Assembly (NCBI RefSeq): GCF_000821065.1
Contig: NZ_CDGG01000001.1
Span: 2,790,001-2,854,000 of the forward strand
DNA from: Oceanobacillus oncorhynchi
GTDB taxonomy: Bacteria; Bacillota; Bacilli; Bacillales; Amphibacillaceae
Direction: 5' to 3'
Length of the DNA: 64,000 nt
Shown: positions 55,269 through 64,000 of the stretch, one piece after another
Position numbering within the stretch: position 1 is the stretch's first letter
How the letters are laid out: each line of letters opens with the position of its first letter
Notes under the pieces: model-generated
What the model saw: only the letters and a program-made list of their open reading frames with translations
Databases searched by the model: none
What the model was told of the DNA's origin: nothing
Program-made: the position numbers and the translations under genes

Positions 55269-55958
55269 ATGAATATAAATGAATGGAAGCATCTGTTTAA
55301 ATTAGATCCAGCAAAGGAAATATCTGATGAAGATTTAGATAAAATTTGTGAATCAGGGACCGATGCGATTATAGTCGGCGGCACTGATGATGTCACATTA
55401 GACGGGGTTTTAGATTTATTATCAAGAATTCGCAGAGCACATATGGTACCGGTGGTTTTGGAAATCTCGAATGAAGAAGCATTGACTCCAGGCTTTGATA
55501 CTTATTTTGTTCCGATGGTATTGAATTCAAAAGAGAAAAAATATGTGATGGATATACAGCAAAAAGCAATCAAGGAATATATCGACATGATGGAGTACAG
55601 TGAGGTATACTTTGAAGGTTATTGCATTTTAAATCCAGAAGCAAAAGCTTTCCAGCATACGAATTGTGAATTGCCCGATATAGAAGATGTAAAGGCATAT
55701 GCATATATGGCAGAGCATGTTTTTCATCTGCCCATTTTTTATGTGGAATACAGCGGTACCTATGGTGATGCAGAAGTCGTTCGCGAGGTGAAGGCAGAAC
55801 TTAATGACACCAAGCTTTTCTATGGCGGCGGTATTGAGACAGCGGAGCAGGCCAAAGAGATGAAAGAGTATGCTGATGCAATTATTGTTGGAAACAGTAT
55901 TTATACGGATATAAAACAATCACTCAAGACAGTAGCTGCTGTTAAAGAGGATATGTAA
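55269..55958 (+). CDS. pcrB: Heptaprenylglyceryl phosphate synthase PcrB
   Basis: A 229-residue TIM-barrel prenyltransferase with [54 protein letters not shown] and [17 protein letters not shown]. It links heptaprenyl diphosphate to sn-glycerol-1-phosphate, an archaeal-type ether lipid reaction kept in bacilli. It stands before pcrA, as in B. subtilis. Confidence 0.96.
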   Translation: MNINEWKHLFKLDPAKEISDEDLDKICESGTDAIIVGGTDDVTLDGVLDLLSRIRRAHMVPVVLEISNEEALTPGFDTYFVPMVLNSKEKKYVMDIQQKAIKEYIDMMEYSEVYFEGYCILNPEAKAFQHTNCELPDIEDVKAYAYMAEHVFHLPIFYVEYSGTYGDAEVVREVKAELNDTKLFYGGGIETAEQAKEMKEYADAIIVGNSIYTDIKQSLKTVAAVKEDM

Positions 55959-55990
55959 AAAGGAGAATAACCAAGGAAGGAAGAGATAAG

Positions 55991-58237
55991 ATGGAGCAAA
56001 CGCTGGAAGCGATGATAAATACATTAAATCCGGAGCAGCAGAGGGCTGTACGGTATACAGAAGGTCCGCTCTTAATTATGGCAGGAGCCGGAAGCGGGAA
56101 AACACGCGTATTGACACATCGAATTGCTTACTTAATGGGAGAGAAGGAAGTAGCTCCTCGAAATATTTTAGCGATTACCTTTACCAATAAAGCGGCAAGA
56201 GAAATGAAGGAGCGGGTAGCGGAATTAGTCGGTCCTCAAGGTGAATATATGTGGGTCTCTACATTTCACTCGATGTGTGTCCGGATTTTACGCCGGGACA
56301 TTGACCGGATTGGATATTCCTCGAACTTTTCCATTTTAGACAGTGCAGATCAATTATCTGTTGTAAAGCAAGTACTTAAAAATCTCAATATTGATCCAAA
56401 GAAATTTGATCCCCGGGCGATGCTTGGACAGATTAGTACAGCAAAAAATGAGCTGATTACAGAAGATGAATTTGCGAAGAATGCCGGTAATTTCTATGAC
56501 CGCCAAGTAGCGCAGATTTATGAAGGCTATCAGAAAATGCTGCGGAAAAATCAGTCCTTAGATTTTGATGACCTGATTATGCAGACGATTCATTTATTTG
56601 ACCGTGTACCGGAAGTTTTGGAATATTACCAGAGACGGTTCCAATATATTCATGTCGATGAGTATCAGGATACAAACCATGCACAATACTTTCTGGTCAA
56701 ACAGCTTGCCAAAAGGTATCAAAATCTGTGTGTAGTCGGCGATTCAGACCAGTCTATCTACCGTTGGCGCGGAGCAGATATTACGAATATCCTGTCCTTT
56801 GAAAAAGATTACCCGTCAGCGAAAACTGTCATGCTGGAGCAAAATTACCGCTCTACCAAATCGATTTTACTGGCGGCGAATAAAGTAATTGGCAATAACT
56901 CTGGACGAAAGCCGAAAAATCTTTGGACGGATAAGGATGACGGAAAAAAGATATCCTATTATAAAGGAGCAACTGAGCAGGAAGAGGCTTTATATATTGC
57001 AGATACCATTCAGCAGTTAACTCGGTCAGGCAAATACCAGCCAAGTGACATTGCTATATTGTATCGTACCAATGCACAATCCCGTGCAATTGAGGATACA
57101 TTTGTCAAATCAGCTATCAGTTATCAAATGGTTGGCGGTACACGCTTCTATGACCGTAAAGAAATCAAGGATATGATTGCTTATTTAAGGTTAATTACGA
57201 ATCCCGATGATGATATCAGCTTCCAGCGTGTGGTAAATGAACCTAAAAGAGGAATAGGAAAAACATCGATTGAACGCTTGCAAGCATATGCAGCAGAGCA
57301 TGATATTTCTCTCTTTGAAGCAGTGAAGGAAGTTGATTTCACCGGTGTTTCGAAAAAAGCAGCCAATGCTTTAGCAGGATTCGGTAGCCTTATCAGCTCG
57401 CTTACACAGCAGCAGGAGTTTCTGACAGCGACGGATATGGTAGAAGCTGTGCTGGAACGGACCGGCTATGAAGAAATGCTGAATAATGAGCGTTCCATTG
57501 AAGCGCAGTCTAGACTGGAGAACTTAGAAGAGTTTAAAACTGTTACACAAGAATTTGAAAAAGCAAGTGAAGAAGACAAAACACTCATCGCCTTTTTAAC
57601 CGATTTAGCATTGATTGCAGATATTGACCGTGTCGATGAAGAGGATCCGGATCACTCTCAAAAAATCACCCTGATGACATTGCATGCAGCAAAAGGACTG
57701 GAGTTCCCTGTCGTTTTCTTAATTGGAATGGAAGAGAATGTATTTCCACACAGCCGCTCGATGTTTGACGAGGAAGAGATGGAGGAGGAACGCCGTCTTG
57801 CTTATGTCGGTATTACCAGAGCAGAAGAGGAGCTTTATTTGACGCATGCTCAAATGCGTACTTTATATGGACGTACCAATATGAACCCAATCAGCCGATT
57901 TATCAATGAGATTCCGGTGGAATTGATGGATGGCATGGAAACAACCAAAAAATCACCATTTGGCGGAGCTGGCAGCATGCGAAAGAGCTTTGGCTCGAGC
58001 CAGAAGCAGGAAGCACCACCGAAGAGACGGGCTGAAAAAATGCAGGCACATAAGTCCAGCGGAGCAGAATCTAAAAGCTGGTCTGTCGGTGATAAAGCTG
58101 CTCATAAAAAATGGGGAACGGGTACGGTTGTAAGAGTACAGGGAGAAGGAGAAAAGCTGGAATTAGATGTAGCATTTCCTGCTCCGGTAGGCATCAAACG
58201 TCTTCTTGCAAAATTTGCCCCCATAACAAAGGAGTAA
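55991..58237 (+). CDS. pcrA: DNA helicase PcrA
   Basis: A 748-residue UvrD/Rep helicase. Motif I is [14 protein letters not shown], Ia [72 protein letters not shown] (approximately) and [20 protein letters not shown]. The C-terminal region after about 660 is a linker with a small RNA-polymerase-binding-like fold. Essential 3'-5' helicase in repair and plasmid replication. Six bases before ligA, so co-transcribed. Confidence 0.97.
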   Translation: MEQTLEAMINTLNPEQQRAVRYTEGPLLIMAGAGSGKTRVLTHRIAYLMGEKEVAPRNILAITFTNKAAREMKERVAELVGPQGEYMWVSTFHSMCVRILRRDIDRIGYSSNFSILDSADQLSVVKQVLKNLNIDPKKFDPRAMLGQISTAKNELITEDEFAKNAGNFYDRQVAQIYEGYQKMLRKNQSLDFDDLIMQTIHLFDRVPEVLEYYQRRFQYIHVDEYQDTNHAQYFLVKQLAKRYQNLCVVGDSDQSIYRWRGADITNILSFEKDYPSAKTVMLEQNYRSTKSILLAANKVIGNNSGRKPKNLWTDKDDGKKISYYKGATEQEEALYIADTIQQLTRSGKYQPSDIAILYRTNAQSRAIEDTFVKSAISYQMVGGTRFYDRKEIKDMIAYLRLITNPDDDISFQRVVNEPKRGIGKTSIERLQAYAAEHDISLFEAVKEVDFTGVSKKAANALAGFGSLISSLTQQQEFLTATDMVEAVLERTGYEEMLNNERSIEAQSRLENLEEFKTVTQEFEKASEEDKTLIAFLTDLALIADIDRVDEEDPDHSQKITLMTLHAAKGLEFPVVFLIGMEENVFPHSRSMFDEEEMEEERRLAYVGITRAEEELYLTHAQMRTLYGRTNMNPISRFINEIPVELMDGMETTKKSPFGGAGSMRKSFGSSQKQEAPPKRRAEKMQAHKSSGAESKSWSVGDKAAHKKWGTGTVVRVQGEGEKLELDVAFPAPVGIKRLLAKFAPITKE

Positions 58238-60253
<2,016 letters not shown>

Positions 60254-60259
60254 TTCGCT

Positions 60260-61378
60260 TTGAAAAAATGGATGCTATCCATTAGTGTAGTGGCACTGTT
60301 TTTAAGCGGATGTGTGCAGCAGAAGTCATCCAGCGAGGAGGAAGTCGTCCAGGAGGATGCCAGCAGCCAGGAAGAGACTTCTATCGTGCCTAGCAATAGA
60401 CTTTCAGGGGAAAATTACCGAATGATTTTACCATATCAGCCAAGTGAGGCAAGAGGTGTTATTACCAATCAGGTAGCTAACCGTGTGGACATCGATGAAA
60501 TGGAAGAAGGATTGCGCCGGCTGTCCATGGATTCATATAGTCCGGAAGATTATTATTTTCAGGAAGGACAGTATTTTGACAGTAATCGTGTTTATAATTG
60601 GATTGATGAATTAAATCCTGAAGTAAGCCTGGGGTCAGATGAAGAGACTTTCAGGGAAAATCCGCGTTATTTATCACATGTTCTAGAACAAAATTATTTA
60701 ACACAGACAGAGGATGGAAATGTCAATTTAGAAGGAATCTCTATAGGACTTGCGATGAAATCTGTTTATCAATTCCAGACAGATACTGGAGAGCCTTACC
60801 AATATGAAGATATCTCTGAAAGTGCAATGATGGAACAAGCAACAGAAATTGCACAGGATATTGTCAATGATATTCGTGAAAATGATGAAGAGCTCAGTGA
60901 TGTTCCTATTATGATCGGTATTTACCGGGAAGAGGAGCAAGCTTCTCCTGTGCCGGGAAATTTTGTAGCTAAAACAAATGTGGATGGAGGGAGCAGCTCA
61001 ATTGACGGCTGGGAGGATGTAGAAGAAGAAAATATCCTCTTCCCTTCTGATGAAGGTCAGGAAAAATATTATGATGATCAAGAGCTTGTAACAAGCTTTG
61101 GAAATGAAATTCGTGATTTCTTTCCAAACTATGTCGGAATGGTAGGGGAAGGCTTCTATATAGATGAGGAGCTTCAGAAATTACGCATCGATGTCCCGAT
61201 AGAATTTTACGGCAAGGGAGAGGTTATCGGTTTTACCCAGTATGTGTATGGTCTGATTGAAGATATGTTTCCAAACTATTATGATATAGAAGTTAATATT
61301 ACTTCCAGCCAAAAGACGGAGAGCCTGCTTTACCGTAATGCGGGTGAGGATGAAATTCAAGTTCATATTTATGATTAA
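60260..61378 (+). CDS. CamS-family sex pheromone lipoprotein (YerH-like)
   Basis: A 372-residue lipoprotein with signal MKKWMLSISVVALFLSGC (Cys about 18), an acidic Ser/Glu linker and the CamS domain (YRMILPYQPSEARGVITNQVANRVDIDEMEEGLRRLSMDSYSPEDYYFQEGQYF, VGEGFYIDEELQKLRIDVPIEFYGKGE). In enterococci the CamS signal peptide is processed to a mating pheromone; in bacilli the role is unknown. The TTG start lies just after the ligA stop, behind GGAGAGGAGTG. Confidence 0.93.
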   Translation: MKKWMLSISVVALFLSGCVQQKSSSEEEVVQEDASSQEETSIVPSNRLSGENYRMILPYQPSEARGVITNQVANRVDIDEMEEGLRRLSMDSYSPEDYYFQEGQYFDSNRVYNWIDELNPEVSLGSDEETFRENPRYLSHVLEQNYLTQTEDGNVNLEGISIGLAMKSVYQFQTDTGEPYQYEDISESAMMEQATEIAQDIVNDIRENDEELSDVPIMIGIYREEEQASPVPGNFVAKTNVDGGSSSIDGWEDVEEENILFPSDEGQEKYYDDQELVTSFGNEIRDFFPNYVGMVGEGFYIDEELQKLRIDVPIEFYGKGEVIGFTQYVYGLIEDMFPNYYDIEVNITSSQKTESLLYRNAGEDEIQVHIYD

Positions 61379-61387
61379 AGCATCAGG

Positions 61388-61452
61388 AAATTCACTGTTA
61401 CTAGCAGTTTATCAGCTAACAGCAGTGAATTTTCTTTTTTTAAGAAAATTTT
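61388..61452 (+). terminator. Intrinsic terminator of pcrB-pcrA-ligA-CamS operon
   Basis: AAATTCACTG and CAGTGAATTT stem with inner TTA/TAA pairing, followed by a T-rich run. Confidence 0.85.
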
Positions 61453-61726
61453 CCGGGAAGGCGAAAGTTATTTAATGATTCTTCTATTGATTTTCCCAAA
61501 TTGAAGAACGGCAGAGTATGGTACAATGGGTTTATAGAAGATATAATGACAAAGGAATTAAAATAGCTTATCATTGGAAAATGTTTTTAAGCACTTTCGC
61601 ACTAATTTTCTTTATTTATGAAAAAATTAGATAAGCAGTCAAACATAATTTCTCTATTACAGAGACGGTTGCATCACGAACCGCTATGCCGTGATAAAAG
61701 TATAAAAGTGTGGGGTGAAAGATAAC
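61453..61726. other. Intergenic region before HTH-TPR regulator
   Basis: About 270 bases with no gene. A TGGTACAAT element near 61519 may be an extended -10 box. No repeat or riboswitch seen. Confidence 0.4.
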
Positions 61727-62995
61727 ATGATAGCGATTGGGACGTATATCAAAATCCAGCGTACAAAGCAGAAAATGACTCTAGGGGAGCTATCGGAGGG
61801 AATTGTTTCTTTATCCTATTTATCGAAGATTGAGAATCAAAAAACAGAACCGAATGAGGATATTATCCGAAGGCTGTGTCACCGGCTTTGTATTACAATA
61901 GATCAGAGCCAGGAGGAGAAAATCGGCGAACTCTGTAAGAATTGGTATGAGATGCTTGATGAGAATACCAAAGAAAAAGACATGGAAGCTGCCTATCAGG
62001 AAATCCAGATGCTGATGGATAAAAATTATTCTAATCATCTCATTATGTTTGAGATTCATAAGATTAATTATTTTTTATTCATTGAAAGAATCGATTTGGC
62101 TGCCAATAAAATTACGCAGTTAAAAGAGGTTGTAAACACGTTTAGTGTAGAAGAACAGTATTACTGGTATTTATTTAATGGACGCTACAGCTTTGCGGTG
62201 AAGAATTATTATCATTCCATGTATCAATATAAACGGGCAGAAAAAATTACAGAGGATCATCGCCTGGAGGAAAAGGCAGAGGCCGACTTGAAGTATTATA
62301 TTTCGATGGCACATTCTAAGCTGAGGAACTCCCTTGAAGCAATCGAATATGCAGAAGAGGCTCTGGAAATGTATATGAAGCAATATAGCTTCCTGCACTG
62401 TGCACGTGCCCATAATATTTTAGGAATTTGTTATACTCATATTAAGCTTTATGAAAAGGCAATTAAAAATTTCACACTTGGTCTGCAGCTTGCAGAAACC
62501 ATTCATGATAAAAAAGTCGTTCAAAAGATTCACCAGAATCTTGGTTATCTATATGCTTCAAAGGGTGATTCGACAAAAGCGATTGAATACTATAAAGGGA
62601 TTTTAAATGATTCAGACGTGTCAGCGAATACCAAAGTGGAGATCACAGCTTCACTCGTACGTGAATATTATCATTCGAATTATTATGATGAGGCAGAAGA
62701 GTATATTGATTACGGATTAAGTGTATTCTATGATTTAAAGGATAAACAGCCATACCTTGTGTATAAATACATCTTGCGCAGCTATAATTATCTGCTTGAA
62801 GAACAGTTCAATCTGTTTGAACAATTATTGGTCAAAGATTTACTTCCATTATTAAAGAAGCAAAAGGACTACGGGAATTTTATTCTTTATTCCGAGCTGC
62901 TGGCAAAACGCTATGAAGGTAATAATAATTACAAGGACGCGGCACAGTATTATAGAGAAGTAAACCAAATGTATAAGCATATTGCTCACATTTGA
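61727..62995 (+). CDS. HTH-TPR transcriptional regulator, RNPP (PlcR/NprR/Rgg)-like
   Basis: A 422-residue protein. Residues 1-60 form an Xre-type helix-turn-helix (IGTYIKIQRTKQKMTLGELSEGIVSLSYLSKIENQKTEPNEDIIRRLCHRLCI). The rest is a TPR superhelix with recognisable repeats, for example AHNILGICYTHIKLYEKAIKNFTLGLQLAE and HQNLGYLYASKGDSTKAIEYYKGIL. This is the architecture of peptide-controlled quorum-sensing regulators. No short signal-peptide gene with a secretion signal was found within 340 bases downstream, so it may be an orphan. ATG 61727 fits GGGGTGAAAG better than the GTG at 61715. Confidence 0.88.
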   Translation: MIAIGTYIKIQRTKQKMTLGELSEGIVSLSYLSKIENQKTEPNEDIIRRLCHRLCITIDQSQEEKIGELCKNWYEMLDENTKEKDMEAAYQEIQMLMDKNYSNHLIMFEIHKINYFLFIERIDLAANKITQLKEVVNTFSVEEQYYWYLFNGRYSFAVKNYYHSMYQYKRAEKITEDHRLEEKAEADLKYYISMAHSKLRNSLEAIEYAEEALEMYMKQYSFLHCARAHNILGICYTHIKLYEKAIKNFTLGLQLAETIHDKKVVQKIHQNLGYLYASKGDSTKAIEYYKGILNDSDVSANTKVEITASLVREYYHSNYYDEAEEYIDYGLSVFYDLKDKQPYLVYKYILRSYNYLLEEQFNLFEQLLVKDLLPLLKKQKDYGNFILYSELLAKRYEGNNNYKDAAQYYREVNQMYKHIAHI

Positions 62996-63383
62996 TATAA
63001 TTTTATGTCTAAAACCAAGTTATTCTATAATGTTAATTGTAAATTATAGTATAATTTGGTTTTTTTGTTATGCAGCAATATAAACTTGCCTTGTATAAGC
63101 AAGTTTTGCTATTATCATAAGTGGAATCCGTGTTAATAACGGTATTAATAAGAGTGTTATTCATAGTACTATTATTAATACCACCACGAATGTTAATAAT
63201 GCTACTAATATTAATTTCAATTTATATAGCAATAATTAATATAAAACATCTTATAAAAATGATATAATGTTGTTTTAATGAGTGTATAGGCTGAATGATG
63301 TTTATTCTAAATGCACGCTCGAATATAAGTGCTATTTTTATAGCATATTATAAATAAATACGATTATTTTGGAGGTTAAGCAA
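62996..63383. other. AT-rich intergenic region with TTAATA-rich low-complexity stretch
   Basis: After the terminator at 63013-63066, the interval 63120-63240 is a run of TTAATA/TATTAA-like words. It includes a perfect 11-bp inverted repeat, GGTATTAATAA (63141-63151) with TTATTAATACC (63173-63183). No supported gene. The gatCAB promoter should lie near the right end. Confidence 0.5.
63013..63066 (+). terminator. Intrinsic terminator of the HTH-TPR gene
   Basis: AACCAAGTTAT..CTATAAT pairs with ATTATAG..ATAATTTGGTT and is followed by a six-T run. Confidence 0.85.
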
Positions 63384-63674
63384 ATGGCAGAGATTTCAAA
63401 AGAGCAAGTAAAGCATGTAGCTAATCTCGCACGCTTGGAATTTGATGATGAAGCTGTGGAACAAATGGCGAATGAGCTGAGTGCTATCATTGAATATGCT
63501 GAGCAGCTGAATGAATTAGATACAGATAATGTGAAGCCAACCACACACGTATTAGATTTGAAAAATGTGATGCGTAAAGATGAACCTAAAAAGTGGATTA
63601 CACAAGAGGATGCATTGAAGAATGCTCCTGACCAAAAGGATGGACAAATCCGTGTTCCATCGATTCTAGAATAA
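63384..63674 (+). CDS. gatC: Asp/Glu-tRNA amidotransferase subunit C
   Basis: A 96-residue GatC with [32 protein letters not shown] and the C-terminal [34 protein letters not shown]. It stabilises the GatAB complex that converts Glu-tRNA(Gln) to Gln-tRNA(Gln). The internal ATG at 63384 is used because TTTGGAGG precedes it. Confidence 0.97.
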   Translation: MAEISKEQVKHVANLARLEFDDEAVEQMANELSAIIEYAEQLNELDTDNVKPTTHVLDLKNVMRKDEPKKWITQEDALKNAPDQKDGQIRVPSILE

Positions 63675-63692
63675 AAGGAGGCAAACATATTC

Positions 63693-64000
63693 ATGTCTTT
63701 ATTTGACTATACGATAAAAGAATTGGAAGCAAAATTACATAATCAAGAGATTACTGTAGAAGACTTAGTGAAAGAATCTTATCAGCAAATTAAAGAAGTG
63801 GACGGAGATGTGCATGCATTCCTGACACTTGATGAAGAAAAAGCGCTGGAGAAAGCAAGAGAACTGGACAAACGTGAGAATAAATCCGGTGTATTATTTG
63901 GTATCCCGGCTGGTATTAAAGACAATATCGTAACGAAAGGACTTCGTACTACCTGTGCAAGTCAATTTTTAGATAATTTCACGGACCCGTTATACAATGC
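63693..64000 (+). CDS. gatA: Asp/Glu-tRNA amidotransferase subunit A, 5' part
   Basis: The first 102 codons of an amidase-family Gat[34 protein letters not shown] and [25 protein letters not shown], where the Lys of GIKDN is the first member of the Ser-Ser-Lys triad. It releases ammonia from glutamine for GatB. Starts 18 bases after gatC behind AAAGGAGG; cut by the window edge. Confidence 0.97.
   Translation, partial: MSLFDYTIKELEAKLHNQEITVEDLVKESYQQIKEVDGDVHAFLTLDEEKALEKARELDKRENKSGVLFGIPAGIKDNIVTKGLRTTCASQFLDNFTDPLYN

Noticed and set aside
63005-63049. 14-codon frame MSKTKLFYNVNCKL as a signal peptide gene
   Set aside because: It lies within the stem of an intrinsic terminator, has no ribosome site and no secretion signal.
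63100-63245. Short hydrophobic minus-strand frame, considered as a type I toxin
   Set aside because: It arises from TTAATA-type low complexity, lacks a ribosome site and an ATG, and no antitoxin RNA promoter was seen.

Overview
The window looks like a chromosomal segment of a low-GC, spore-former-type Bacillaceae, most likely an Oceanobacillus/Virgibacillus relative. The reasons are AT-rich Gram-positive codon use, strong AGGAGG-type ribosome binding sites, FosB, CamS, PcrB and UPF0316 proteins, and a gene order close to the Bacillus subtilis pbuG-yebE-purEKBCSQLFMNHD-yerA-yerC-pcrB-pcrA-ligA-yerH-gatCA stretch (order recalled, not searched). No rRNA, tRNA, CRISPR array, prophage or intact insertion sequence was seen.

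Region 1 (1-6.2 kb) holds a cut lipoprotein gene, a sulP-uspA pair, a divergent serine-recombinase homologue that has lost its catalytic serine and two catalytic arginines, a biotin transporter bioY with a BirA-type operator, a stand-alone GyrI-like protein, and an ECF sigma/anti-sigma pair.

Region 2 (6.2-23.6 kb) is a cell-envelope and antimicrobial-stress island. It holds (a) a two-component system plus a FtsX-type ABC transporter (6171-11266); (b) fosB with a small lipoprotein gene and, at its 3' end, a 15-codon fossil of a MerR regulator; (c) an operon of a FtsX-type permease, an ABC ATPase broken by a one-base frameshift, and a membrane-anchored four-PASTA protein; and (d) a BceRS-BceAB/YxdJKLM-type peptide-sensing module. 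A yxeA-like gene (itself frame-disrupted) and a GNAT gene lie in module (d), and a reverse-strand catalase gene separates its kinase from its transporter. Despite the split, both halves of (d) carry the same operator, CTTACA-N4-TGTAAG, 44 bases upstream of a -10 box.

Region 3 (23.6-31.3 kb) has a hydrolase, a LOG-family protein, pbuG under PurR boxes and a guanine riboswitch, a PuuD-type amidotransferase, an SRPBCC protein, msrA, a degenerate MOSC protein, a frameshifted DUF4269 gene and a yebE homologue.

Region 4 (31.3-44.9 kb) is the purine biosynthesis operon, controlled by a paired PurR site, a guanine-class riboswitch and a terminator. A terminator and a dispersed palindromic repeat separate purD from purH.

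Region 5 (45.1-52.1 kb) has glycerol dehydrogenase and a tightly overlapping six-gene operon: FCD-type GntR regulator, class III CoA-transferase, HMG-CoA lyase and a three-part TRAP transporter. It reads as an import-and-cleave pathway for a 3-hydroxy-3-methylglutarate-like acid. A second, longer copy of the dispersed repeat follows.

Region 6 (52.8-64 kb) is conserved core: yerA, yerC, pcrB, pcrA, ligA, a CamS lipoprotein, an HTH-TPR regulator of RNPP type, gatC and the start of gatA.

Three genes (ABC ATPase, yxeA-like, DUF4269) carry single-base frame breaks near short homopolymers. They may be real pseudogenes or assembly indels.
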